Both the position numbers and the translations under genes were made by a program. Shown piece after piece: positions 6,496 through 14,489 of a stretch of DNA of 64,000 nt; the first letter of the stretch is position 1, and every line of letters starts with the position of its first letter. The stretch is taken from contig CAWIGF010000003.1 of assembly GCA_963835585.1 (NCBI GenBank), forward strand, positions 62,001 through 126,000, written 5' to 3'. The notes under the pieces are model-generated. The model saw only the letters and a list, made by a program, of their open reading frames with translations. It was not told the DNA's origin and ran no database searches. This DNA is from UBA10107 sp963835585 (GTDB taxonomy: Archaea; Nanobdellota; Nanobdellia; Woesearchaeales; UBA10107).

Positions 6496-8673
6496 CTAAA
6501 TGTAGTAATCCTTATCTAATGTTCTTTGTATCTCTTTTGCCGTCTTCTCACCGACACCTTGAACTTCTTTCAGCTCATCTTCCGTCGCGTTGAATATCCG
6601 TCTAATACTTCTGAATTTGTGTAGAAATTCCTTTGCCATTGATGGTCCTACATTCGGCAGCGAACTCACTATGTATTCTTGCAAATCCTTGTCAGAAATA
6701 GGCTTTTTGTTGTGAAGTGAATATTGTTTTTTGTCAGGATCTTGCTCTCGTTTAGCTATGATGTAAAGCAATTCGGCAGTTTCCTTGTTATTTCGTGTCT
6801 GCAAAACTGGAATTCCATAGGAAACGGCAATTGTTGAAAGCATACCACGGATTGCATTTGGATGCAAATTCCTCTGCGAATAAATATCTTCAATTCCTTC
6901 TATGATCAAAACAGGCCTGTCGAATTTAACAAGCTCTTTTAATTGTTCAAGCAGTCGTCCATCGATTATTGAATCAACAAAATCAGGAACAGTTTTTAAT
7001 TCAACAACACAGCGTTCGCTCAGTACATAATCACCGATGTCAATGCGTCTCAAATCAACTTTGATGCCAAGATCGACAAGTTGCCTCATTATCCCGTTAC
7101 TTTTTTCACGATCGTCACAAATTATCTTTACATCATCGTATGCCTTAGGTAGTTTTGATTGAGGATCCTTGAGTCCATTAAGTGAAACTTTGTCATTGAC
7201 TGTTTTGAGAAGTCGATGCATGTTTTTTTCCTTACGTTGTGTTGACCAATGATATGCTTCGTCTCTGGTTCTGTTTGCCATAAGGATAATAACTTTCCCA
7301 TTTTCATTCCTTCCTGTTCTTCCCCTTCTTTGTATTGTTCGGATAGCAGAAGGAAGCGGTTCGTAGAATACAACAAGATTTACGTTTGGCACATCAAGGC
7401 CTTCCTCAGCAACGGATGTTGCAATCAATACATTGAATATTCCGTTCCTGAATTCATCAAGTATTTGTTTTTGCTGTTTTTGGTTCAATCCAGTTTCTTT
7501 TTTCTTTGCCTGTCCCACAAAAATCTTAGACGTAATATTCAACTTATCGAGTTCTTTTTTTATTTTAGTCGCTGTGTCTCTGTAATGGGAGAATATTATC
7601 ATTTTCTCGTTTATGTTGGAAGAAACAATTTTTTTCAGTTCGTTTATTTTCGGATGCTCTATATTGTTTTCATATAATTTCTTGGTCATTTCGAACGCAA
7701 GCCTGAATTTTTCGTCCGCAACAAGATTTTTGACAGCCTTTGACGTACCCTTCTCAGATTCTTCAGTTAATTTTTGGAAATATGCGAATAGCGAGTGAAT
7801 ACCCTGAGTTTCAAGGAGCTCAATTGCGTGGTGTATTTTTGTCGCCTCTGCAATCAGCGAGATGCTCTTCCATAATTCTGGATTTTTCTCTCCAGACGAA
7901 AGCATGCTGTGTAATTTTGTCTGCAGCGCCAGTAAGTCAGTTTTTCGTATCATCACACTATTCAAATATCCTAATTTTTTCAATTCGTGCAGTTTTGCAT
8001 TGTAGCATTCTTCGATAGTTTTTTTAATGAATGTGAACGCAGGAGGTAAATCGACCTTTATCCAATCAATTTTTATGTCATGTACATAATCCTTTACGTC
8101 GGCATCCTGTTCAGTCCTGACTTCAATAATTTCGATGTTTAGATTTTTGCATACCTCTGTTATCTTCTCAAGATCAGAACCAGGGCTTGCCGTGAGGCCA
8201 AGTATCCTGGGATTTTTCGCTTTCTTGCTGTACTGTTGTGCAACGAAATTATAAGAATAATCACCGACAGCTCTATGGGCCTCATCAAGAATAAGCAAAG
8301 AAACATTATCTATGTTTATTCTTCCAGCTATAAAATCATTTTCTAATCCTTGTGGTGTTGAGAATATGTATTTTGATTCATTCCACAGCATGGCTCTTTT
8401 TTCAGGACTCACTTCTCCTGTGAACATAGCAAAATCACTTTCTTTCGCTTCGATATGTTTCTTGAAAGTTTCTAGGTGCTGTTCCACAAGAGGTTTTGTC
8501 GGGGCAATCATTAGTATTTTAGAATCCGGATAAAGGCTTAGCCTGTGCTGTGCAAGCATCATGGCCAGTGCAGTCTTTCCTAGACCTGTAGGGAGAACAA
8601 CCAACGTGTTTTTTGTCGTTGCCTTCGAGAAAATCGTTTCCTGATATAGGCGAGGAGTTAAGTTCTTCAGCAT
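6496..8673 (-). CDS. hef: Hef helicase-nuclease (FANCM/XPF-like)
   Basis: 725-residue fork-repair enzyme. The N-terminal superfamily 2 helicase shows motif I PTGLGKT, motif II LDEAH and motif VI QRRGRTGRNENG. The C-terminal XPF-type nuclease runs from CDDREKSNG to IAKREQ, followed by tandem helix-hairpin-helix motifs (LPNVGPSMAKEFL, VQGVGEKTAKEI). The nuclease signature is altered: GDY...VELKTVPD instead of ERKxxxD, with Leu at the Arg position while Glu, Lys and Asp remain. A TATA box (GTATATAAACG) about 23 nt before the ATG suggests a leaderless mRNA. Confidence 0.93.
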   Translation of the reverse strand: MLKNLTPRLYQETIFSKATTKNTLVVLPTGLGKTALAMMLAQHRLSLYPDSKILMIAPTKPLVEQHLETFKKHIEAKESDFAMFTGEVSPEKRAMLWNESKYIFSTPQGLENDFIAGRINIDNVSLLILDEAHRAVGDYSYNFVAQQYSKKAKNPRILGLTASPGSDLEKITEVCKNLNIEIIEVRTEQDADVKDYVHDIKIDWIKVDLPPAFTFIKKTIEECYNAKLHELKKLGYLNSVMIRKTDLLALQTKLHSMLSSGEKNPELWKSISLIAEATKIHHAIELLETQGIHSLFAYFQKLTEESEKGTSKAVKNLVADEKFRLAFEMTKKLYENNIEHPKINELKKIVSSNINEKMIIFSHYRDTATKIKKELDKLNITSKIFVGQAKKKETGLNQKQQKQILDEFRNGIFNVLIATSVAEEGLDVPNVNLVVFYEPLPSAIRTIQRRGRTGRNENGKVIILMANRTRDEAYHWSTQRKEKNMHRLLKTVNDKVSLNGLKDPQSKLPKAYDDVKIICDDREKSNGIMRQLVDLGIKVDLRRIDIGDYVLSERCVVELKTVPDFVDSIIDGRLLEQLKELVKFDRPVLIIEGIEDIYSQRNLHPNAIRGMLSTIAVSYGIPVLQTRNNKETAELLYIIAKREQDPDKKQYSLHNKKPISDKDLQEYIVSSLPNVGPSMAKEFLHKFRSIRRIFNATEDELKEVQGVGEKTAKEIQRTLDKDYYI

Positions 8674-8727
8674 GTGCTGGTTATGGTTGGTTCGTTTATA
8701 TACCTTTTCCGCAGAGTTGTCCTGTGG

Positions 8728-9495
8728 TTATGCTACTATAAAGTCCTGTTCAAATGTCACATAATATAGTACCCAGGTAATGATGCTTAAGAATAGCGTG
8801 GCAATTATTCCGTACCAAAGTGGCAGATACAAAATAGACAAAGTACTGAAAGCTACGAAAGCAACTATTCCTGCATATCCCCATCTTGATGTATAAAGAA
8901 GGTCGAGTGCCTCTGATGGATATATTTTCTCCCAAATGTCAAGAACGTAAAGAATATGCCCAGTTTTCAGGTAAGGAATTGGGATAATCCCATAGAAAGC
9001 CATCCATAAATTTATTTTCATGAGCTCTGTGAAAATTATGCCGAAACTTCCTGCTGCAAATATTTTACAGATTGCAGCAAGGAGAATGTTTATTGTCAAG
9101 CCAACCGCAGTAATCATCGCACTTGTAATGTGACTTGATCTTCGTTCATGCCCAATTCTCATATGCTCAACTACAGTATATGAAAGACTTCCAAGGGCGA
9201 GAAATATAAACCACCCATTTGTTACGAGAATTAATAGCAGAGTTATTATTAAGCCAACGACCCATGGGCTATATTCAGCGCTGAATCCAAATCGATATGC
9301 AAGTTTCTTTTGAATTCCAATTTTTATGAAAAATGTTAACGCAACAAGAAACATGGCGATGATTAGATTTGCTATACCTACAGAAACATCAAATTGCTTG
9401 GTTCCCCATTCCTTAAAGGAGAATATGAATCCAAAAATAATAACTGTGTACAGCAAACCAAGCAGTTCTTTCTTGTTGAATTTTAAGCCACTCAT
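8728..9495 (-). CDS. M50-like membrane protein with degenerate protease motifs
   Basis: 255 residues with about six membrane segments. The architecture follows archaeal site-2-protease relatives: KLAYRFGFSAEYSPWVVGL, then a glycine/asparagine-rich helix (AVGLTINILLA) and IPIPYLKTGHILYV, equivalent to the LDG region. The catalytic parts are missing. Where HExxH is expected (about residues 57-63) the sequence is FIKIGIQKK, and the LDG aspartate is replaced (YLKTG). It is therefore probably a non-catalytic pseudoprotease, perhaps binding membrane clients. The family assignment rests on pattern similarity only. Confidence 0.6.
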   Translation of the reverse strand: MSGLKFNKKELLGLLYTVIIFGFIFSFKEWGTKQFDVSVGIANLIIAMFLVALTFFIKIGIQKKLAYRFGFSAEYSPWVVGLIITLLLILVTNGWFIFLALGSLSYTVVEHMRIGHERRSSHITSAMITAVGLTINILLAAICKIFAAGSFGIIFTELMKINLWMAFYGIIPIPYLKTGHILYVLDIWEKIYPSEALDLLYTSRWGYAGIVAFVAFSTLSILYLPLWYGIIATLFLSIITWVLYYVTFEQDFIVA

Positions 9496-9572
9496 TGCTC
9501 CTATTTAGTTCATGTGTGTTTAAATATCTTATCATGGATAAACTTATATCTTGGTTTATTTTCGATTCTGTT

Positions 9573-10211
9573 ATGGATATGTTCGATGTAATCAAGAGTG
9601 AAGCAAAAAATTTGACCAATTTTGAGAAAGGATGTCATGACTGGGACCATACGGAAAGAGTTCTGAGACTGTGCATGCACATAGGCGATAAGGAAAATGC
9701 TGATATGGAAATTTTGAAGTATGCGGCAATTTTGCATGACATCGGAAGGAAATATGAAAGTGACTCCAAGGGAAAGATATGTCATGCTGAGAAAGGAGCC
9801 GAGATGGCGAAAGAAATACTTGAAAAACACGGATTTGATGAAGAAAAAATCAAAAAAATAATTCACTGCATTGAAACGCACAGATTCAGGGGAAATAAAA
9901 TTCCTGTATCAAAAGAGGCAAAGGTATTGTTTGATGCGGATAAATTGGATTCAATAGGTGCAATCGGGATTGGGAGGACATTTCTTTTTGCTGGTCAGCA
10001 TGGAGGAAGGCTTTACAATAACAAAAATGAAATGGAAAAAGCAGAAGAGTACTCCGAAGAGGATACCGCATTAAGGGAATTTTCAGTAAAACTTAGAATG
10101 GTGAAGGACAAAATGCAGACAGAAGAAGGGAAGAGATTAGCCAAGGAAAGACATGACTTTATGGTTGATTTTTTCGAAAGACTTGACAAAGAAGTCAACG
10201 GTTTAAATTAA
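9573..10211 (+). CDS. HD-domain phosphohydrolase
   Basis: 212 residues from the ATG at 9573 (MDMFDVIKSE). HD metal-site motifs are complete: HDWDHTERVLRL, then AILHDIGR, HAEKGA, and the final aspartate in FDADKLDSIG. The family hydrolyses phosphate esters of nucleotides; the substrate here is unknown. The frame opens upstream to 9495, but a TATA-like box (CTTATATC, 9543-9550) lies about 27 nt before 9573, which favours the shorter start and removes an overlap with the divergent M50-like gene. The 3' end overlaps the convergent TraB gene by 17 nt. Confidence 0.85.
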   Translation: MDMFDVIKSEAKNLTNFEKGCHDWDHTERVLRLCMHIGDKENADMEILKYAAILHDIGRKYESDSKGKICHAEKGAEMAKEILEKHGFDEEKIKKIIHCIETHRFRGNKIPVSKEAKVLFDADKLDSIGAIGIGRTFLFAGQHGGRLYNNKNEMEKAEEYSEEDTALREFSVKLRMVKDKMQTEEGKRLAKERHDFMVDFFERLDKEVNGLN

Positions 10212-10878
10212 TTTTTACTAGTTTCATAATATCCTCTTCATGTCCAGCCCCCACTACCGCTAAAATTTTTTCGTGAGGGTTCTGCTTCATGATTGCTGCA
10301 ATATTGTTTGCCATTACATGATTTCGTTCAGTCACTAAAACACTATAAAAGTTAGGGTATCTTTTTTTGACAAATCTCAATATTTTTTTTATTGTCTCCT
10401 GGTCAGGAACTTTGCTTACGTCCGCTTCATCCAAACTAAGCCCCTTTATCTTTCTTTTTGGCATAATTATTCCAATAATGAAGTCATAAAGAAAGCGCCA
10501 TCTCTCCTTCCATGTTATTTCTTGTGAGAATCTCCGTAGTGTGATACTTATATTCTGATCGATGAGCGCAATTTTTGCATTATGTTTTCTTGCGAGCATA
10601 ATTGCAGTTTTCATCTCAGAGCCAGGTTCAACTTTCACTATTTTTCCTATTTTCTTCTCAATCCATGCCCCGACAGCGGCAAAGATCATTCCTTTGAATC
10701 CAACTCCCCGTACGAAAAGGCCTCGTTTCTGTTTACTGAACAATGCATGAAGCCTATCTATGTCAAGTTCAACGGCAATGATGCCTGGATTTTCCTTCTC
10801 TATTGTCTCTTTTACAAGATTTATGCTATCTCGAGAAACATGGGAGCTTCCAATGACAATCAGGTTGCGGTAATGCAT
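10195..10878 (-). CDS. TraB/PrgY-family protein
   Basis: 227 residues. The TraB signature is visible: VIGSSHVSRDS at the N-terminus, AVELDIDRLHAL, an internal glycine-rich segment, VTERNHVMANNI and VVGAGHEEDIMKL. The fold belongs to the Tiki/ChaN/TraB putative metallohydrolase group. It lacks the long C-terminal membrane part seen in many archaeal homologs. The biochemical role is not known. It is divergent from the PRC-barrel gene with about 95 bp between, which carries promoters in both directions. Confidence 0.8.
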   Translation of the reverse strand: MHYRNLIVIGSSHVSRDSINLVKETIEKENPGIIAVELDIDRLHALFSKQKRGLFVRGVGFKGMIFAAVGAWIEKKIGKIVKVEPGSEMKTAIMLARKHNAKIALIDQNISITLRRFSQEITWKERWRFLYDFIIGIIMPKRKIKGLSLDEADVSKVPDQETIKKILRFVKKRYPNFYSVLVTERNHVMANNIAAIMKQNPHEKILAVVGAGHEEDIMKLVKINLNR

Positions 10879-10974
10879 TACTTATAAATAACCTCTCTGG
10901 AGTGGATAAAGAACAGAAAACTATTTAAATATTGTTCTTTATAAATATACCATCCCAAACGGAGGCTAGACACA

Positions 10975-11250
10975 ATGCTTAAGATAAGAAATTTAAGTGA
11001 GATTTATGGTATGAGAGTCTTCACAGATGCTGGAGATTATTTCGGTGATGTTGAGGAAGCTGTTCTGACAAACACCAAGGTTGGTGGTTGGAGAATAAAG
11101 GCAACTAAGAATTCTTATTTGGTTAAGATTTTAGGAAGCGCAAAAGGAGTCATTGTGCCGCATAACCTTGTGACAAGTGTTGGCGACGTGATGATTATAT
11201 CACGAAATGCAGTTCCTGCTTTCAAGGATGACGAAGCGGCTACTGCTTAA
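10975..11250 (+). CDS. PRC-barrel domain protein
   Basis: 91 residues filling one PRC-barrel: MLKIRNLSEIYGMRVFTDAG, GDYFGDVEEAVL, GVIVPHNLVTSVGDVMII. Such small stand-alone barrels are common and conserved in archaea and are often abundant; one archaeal member is part of the CdvA cell-division protein. It has two TATA boxes (centres about 10925 and 10944) and a strong ribosome-binding site (GGAGG, 9 nt before ATG), suggesting high expression. It is a single-gene unit followed by a T-rich terminator. Confidence 0.85.
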   Translation: MLKIRNLSEIYGMRVFTDAGDYFGDVEEAVLTNTKVGGWRIKATKNSYLVKILGSAKGVIVPHNLVTSVGDVMIISRNAVPAFKDDEAATA

Positions 11251-11264
11251 TTTTTATTTTTTTT
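11251..11264 (+). terminator. T-run terminator after PRC-barrel gene
   Basis: TTTTTATTTTTTTT directly follows the TAA stop. Thymine runs on the coding strand are the archaeal intrinsic termination signal. No hairpin is seen or needed. Confidence 0.6.
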
Positions 11265-11294
11265 AATATAATTTAAAAATTAAAAAATAATTTC

Positions 11295-11774
11295 TTATAT
11301 CACTTGTTCGAGAAGTATTTTCCTGTTTCCTTCATCTCTTTTTCTTTTGAGTTTTCTGCTGATGTTCATAAGTTCAGGATACAATCTTTCAGAAGTTGCC
11401 TGAGTAAATCCTAAGTTCTGCATTACTCCCATATAGTCATCAGCAGTCACTAGACATACTTCTTTCATCCCGAATATAAGATAGTTTTCTCTTATGCTTC
11501 TCTGTTCTTCAATATATCCTTTGAGAATCTTAGCATATTTTGGGAAATTCTCTTCGAATTTTTCAATTCCTTCTTTAACTCCTCTAGCTTTCATATGGTC
11601 TTTGCTGTCAAAAGATGCAAAAACTCTTTCGCCGTTGTATCTTTTACTGTCAAAGTATATTCCCTGGGCTATCTTTGGTTTCCTTCTCTTCAATTTTCCA
11701 GACATGCTGGAAATTGGGATATCTATTCTGTCGGTGGCAATCAATTCAATTATTTTTCTTTCAATGTTTTCCAT
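11295..11774 (-). CDS. Conserved-looking hypothetical protein
   Basis: 159 residues from the ATG at 11774 (MENIERKIIEL). AGGTGA lies 6 nt before this ATG and a TATA box (11804-11815) upstream predicts a transcript start near 11785, so I prefer it to the GTG at 11783. The protein is charged and largely helical, with a basic stretch KLKRRKPK and a C-terminal KLKRKRD. I recognise no domain. It is divergent from the TrmB-type regulator, and a palindrome lies exactly between the two promoters, so it may be the regulator's target. Confidence 0.7.
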   Translation of the reverse strand: MENIERKIIELIATDRIDIPISSMSGKLKRRKPKIAQGIYFDSKRYNGERVFASFDSKDHMKARGVKEGIEKFEENFPKYAKILKGYIEEQRSIRENYLIFGMKEVCLVTADDYMGVMQNLGFTQATSERLYPELMNISRKLKRKRDEGNRKILLEQVI

Positions 11775-11819
11775 TTTATTCACCTACAAGTATATGAATC
11801 AGGCAAGTATATAATTTTC

Positions 11820-11840
11820 TGTGGTCGTTTTGTGACCACA
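11820..11840. promoter_or_regulatory. Palindromic operator between two divergent TATA boxes
   Basis: Perfect inverted repeat TGTGGTC-N7-GACCACA. It abuts the TATA box of the TrmB-type gene (11845-11854, 24-25 nt before its ATG) and lies 5 bp from the opposite TATA box (11804-11815). Binding here would cover both BRE elements and control both genes. Confidence 0.6.
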
Positions 11841-11873
11841 ATTATTATATATTATGAATACTTCTCATGCAAA

Positions 11874-12578
11874 ATGAACATACAATTGCTAGAAGAAGCA
11901 GGACTTACGCGAAACGAGGCTGCTGTATACCTAGCATTGATTGAGCAAGGACCAAGCAAGGCAGGGCATATAACAAGAAAATCAGGGATACATAGAAGAA
12001 ACGTCTACGATGCAATTGAGATGCTGATCCAGAAGGGTCTTGTTTCATATATAAAAGAGAACAATGTGCGCATGTATTTGGCAGTTTCTCCGAATAGATT
12101 ATTGGAAATACTAAAGGAAAAGGAAAATAATGTCGCTTCGATCATTCCTGATCTTGAGAGGCGCTTTATGAGCGTCCAAAAAAAGAACGAGACGATATTT
12201 TTCAGGGGAAAACAGGCCCTAAAGTCGTTATTTGATGATCAATTGAAGGAAAACAAGGAAATACTCGTCATCGGCGCATGTCCTTTCGCGAAAGACATTG
12301 TGAAATATTATTTCCAAAAATATGATAGGGAGCGCCAGCAGAAGAAAATCAAGGTAAAAGCATTATTCACTAAGAAAATTGATTATAAAATACCTCTATC
12401 AGAAATCAAGTATCTTCCAAAGGAAATGGATTCTCCAACCGCGACAAATATATATGGAGATAAAGTGGCGATTATCCTCTGGTCCGAAGAGCCGTTTGCC
12501 ATACTGATAAAGCAGAAAGAGATTGCCGACTCATATATGAATTATTTCGAGTTGTTGTGGAAGCAGGCTAAGAATTAA
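11874..12578 (+). CDS. TrmB-family transcriptional regulator
   Basis: 234 residues from the ATG at 11874 (MNIQLLEEAGLTRNEA). The N-terminal winged helix is typical of TrmB: LTRNEAAVYLALIEQGPSKA, ITRKSGIHRRNVYDAIEMLI, LVSYIKENNVRMYLAVSPN, then a short coiled linker. The C-terminal domain (IFFRGKQALKSLFDDQL...EILVIGACPF) is a ligand-binding-type fold without the sugar-binding extension of classic TrmB. The frame is open further upstream, but a TATA box centred 25 nt before 11874 fixes a leaderless start. A palindrome just upstream suggests autoregulation. Confidence 0.88.
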   Translation: MNIQLLEEAGLTRNEAAVYLALIEQGPSKAGHITRKSGIHRRNVYDAIEMLIQKGLVSYIKENNVRMYLAVSPNRLLEILKEKENNVASIIPDLERRFMSVQKKNETIFFRGKQALKSLFDDQLKENKEILVIGACPFAKDIVKYYFQKYDRERQQKKIKVKALFTKKIDYKIPLSEIKYLPKEMDSPTATNIYGDKVAIILWSEEPFAILIKQKEIADSYMNYFELLWKQAKN

Positions 12579-13038
12579 TTATCTTCCTAACTTCTTCTTC
12601 GGTCGTAAACTCTACTGTCTCAGCCATAGTCTTAAGGCCCTGCTTCAATGTCTGCTCATCCGAAATCAACGCATGTGTATGAGGATTAATTATCCAGACC
12701 TTTTCAGTTTTAGAGAACGGATTGACAAAGTAGACTGAGAGATCCCTGCCTGCATCAACAAATCTATCCCATTTATTTATGAACTCTTCAAAATTCTCTT
12801 TTGTGTTAAGACAGATGATTACTTTGCTGTGGGCATAATTTCTTATTTTTTGCAGAGTATCTTCATAATCAACAAGAAATGGTTTGACAAAAAATCGTTG
12901 CTCCTTGTCTTTTTTAATTACATCAAAACCGTCGTCAAAATCTTCTATCGATTGGATTTTTTTGGTTATTATATCTTTGTTTTTTAGATATCGTGTTACC
13001 CATTCCTTAAGAAAGCTAATCACTTTTGCATCCACCAT
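12568..13038 (-). CDS. Hypothetical protein
   Basis: 156 residues, no domain recognised. It alternates strands and helices: FDVIKKDKEQRFFVKPFL, SKVIICLNTKENFEEFINKW, VYFVNPFSKTEKVWIINPHTH. The pattern is reminiscent of a nuclease-like core, but no catalytic set is visible. A TATA box centred about 27 nt before the ATG at 13038 supports the start. The 3' end overlaps the TrmB gene tail by 11 nt. Confidence 0.65.
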   Translation of the reverse strand: MVDAKVISFLKEWVTRYLKNKDIITKKIQSIEDFDDGFDVIKKDKEQRFFVKPFLVDYEDTLQKIRNYAHSKVIICLNTKENFEEFINKWDRFVDAGRDLSVYFVNPFSKTEKVWIINPHTHALISDEQTLKQGLKTMAETVEFTTEEEVRKIINS

Positions 13039-13118
13039 GAAATTATCATTGCTGATTATTCTTTAAAAAGGTTTCTTTGATGAAAAGTTATTTAATTGAT
13101 TAGTGATTTACAGAAGAT

Positions 13119-13481
13119 ATGTCAATATTTGTAGTTCACGAACATCATGCAACTCATTTGCACTGGGATTTAAGACTGGAATTCAACAAAGTTCTAGAAT
13201 CGTGGGCCATTCCGAAACAATTGCCATTGCGAAAAGGAATAAAGCGTCTGGCCATACAAGTTTCAGACCATCCAATGAGTTACGCGAGATTTCAGGGAAA
13301 AATTGCAAAAGGCTCGTATGGAGCGGGCTTAGTCAAAATATGGGACAAAGGAACATTCAATCAAATTTCAAGAGAAAATGGAAAGATTCTGGTCGAATTC
13401 AAAGGCAAAAAGCTAAAAGGAAAATACTGTCTCATTCTATTTAGAAAGCCGAAGCAATGGCTTTTTTTCAAGGAAAAGTAA
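13119..13481 (+). CDS. Stand-alone LigD-type 3'-phosphoesterase
   Basis: 120 residues covering only the phosphoesterase (PE) module of bacterial LigD. Signature residues: FVVHEHHATHLHWDLRLE (His/Asp/Arg metal and phosphate site), SWAIPKQLP, DHPMSYARFQGKI, GSYGAGLVKIWDKG. PE trims 3'-phosphate and 3'-ribonucleotide ends before ligation. No Ku, polymerase or ligase gene is adjacent, so it probably acts as a separate end-healing enzyme. A TATA box centred about 27 nt before the ATG fits a leaderless mRNA. Confidence 0.88.
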   Translation: MSIFVVHEHHATHLHWDLRLEFNKVLESWAIPKQLPLRKGIKRLAIQVSDHPMSYARFQGKIAKGSYGAGLVKIWDKGTFNQISRENGKILVEFKGKKLKGKYCLILFRKPKQWLFFKEK

Positions 13482-13527
13482 GTTTCTGAACCAAAGAATT
13501 TTAAATGAGAATGTCCTTTCTAAGATT

Positions 13528-14121
13528 ATGGCACTTTTGGAGGAAGTTGAGTATTACATCGACAGAGTTATCCCCTATCTAATCATCCTTATTTTTGGGG
13601 TAATCATAACTGATATCTTTTTTAAGAATGTCGCGCAGAAATATACAACACCTCTTTTGGTACTTGATTGGGTTATCGTAGGCGTTTTTGTCGCTGATTT
13701 GGTGTTCAAATACATGCGTGTTCGCAATATTCCTAGATTTTTGCGGCTATATTGGCTTGATATACTAGCTGTATTCCCTTTCTTTTTGTTATTGAGTGTA
13801 TTTGAAGAATTCTTGTTGATTTCAGAGAGCGCTTCCCTGACATTGAGAAATATTTTTCATGCCGGCCTTGTCCTTCAAGAACAGGCCATTGGGGGGGCAG
13901 GAATTGCACAATCATCGGAACTTTTAGTTGAGGAAGGAAGTAGGTTCGGAGAACTCCTTGATAAGATATCTGTTTTCAAGCGCGTCCCTCGCCTGGCGAA
14001 GGCGTTCGATTTCTATGAGCATCCCAAGAAAAATAAGAAGAAAAACGTCAAAAAGACTCAGATGTCATCCATTTCATCTAGTTCTCTTAGTAAATCATCA
14101 GCCTTGTTGGGAAGATTGTAA
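13528..14121 (+). CDS. Voltage-sensor-like membrane protein without pore
   Basis: 197 residues. About four hydrophobic helices are visible: YLIILIFGVIITDIFF; LLVLDWVIVGVFVADLVFKY; WLDILAVFPFFLLLSV; then a weaker segment. The stretch VFVADLVFKYMRVRNIPRFL followed by YWLDILAVFPF resembles S2-S3 of voltage-gated channels, and FKRVPRLAKAF resembles a short S4. No pore loop or selectivity filter is present; the tail is a Lys/Ser-rich cytoplasmic end. The assignment is tentative. The last 64 nt overlap the convergent zinc-ribbon gene. Confidence 0.5.
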   Translation: MALLEEVEYYIDRVIPYLIILIFGVIITDIFFKNVAQKYTTPLLVLDWVIVGVFVADLVFKYMRVRNIPRFLRLYWLDILAVFPFFLLLSVFEEFLLISESASLTLRNIFHAGLVLQEQAIGGAGIAQSSELLVEEGSRFGELLDKISVFKRVPRLAKAFDFYEHPKKNKKKNVKKTQMSSISSSSLSKSSALLGRL

Positions 14122-14417
14122 ATAACATCTCCTCGCCCGCAATTAGGGCATAGTCTTGGACCTCTAAAATCTAAAGCTCTGCTGAACCTGAAATTACATG
14201 TCTTGCACGTGTACATGACCTTTTTTTTCTGTTCTGTCTGAACTGCAGGTTTAGCGTCAAATGTTGCTTGTGGCTTATTTCTCAGGTTGACTCCACCATT
14301 TTGCTTCATCAAACAGTCTTCGCAAATAAGTCCGGAACCATCCTTTGAATACTTCATGGTGTTCAAAGGTGAGCGTTTCTTGCACGCATTGCATGTCAGT
14401 TCTGGTTGTATTGCCAT
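14058..14417 (-). CDS. Double zinc-ribbon protein
   Basis: 119 residues with two zinc-binding pairs: CNACKKRSP with CEDC in the N-terminal half, and CKTCNFRFSR with CPNCGRGDV in the C-terminal half, joined by a Gln/Ala-rich linker. The C-terminus is acidic (RELDEMDDI). Such proteins bind nucleic acid or protein partners; the role is unknown. A TATA box about 24 nt before the ATG supports the start. Confidence 0.75.
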   Translation of the reverse strand: MAIQPELTCNACKKRSPLNTMKYSKDGSGLICEDCLMKQNGGVNLRNKPQATFDAKPAVQTEQKKKVMYTCKTCNFRFSRALDFRGPRLCPNCGRGDVIYNLPNKADDLLRELDEMDDI

Positions 14418-14489
14418 GAGTTTCTTGATGTTTAGTTAATATTTAAGACTTTCTGATTCAAAAACCCTCTAATTTAGTAAGTGCAATAT

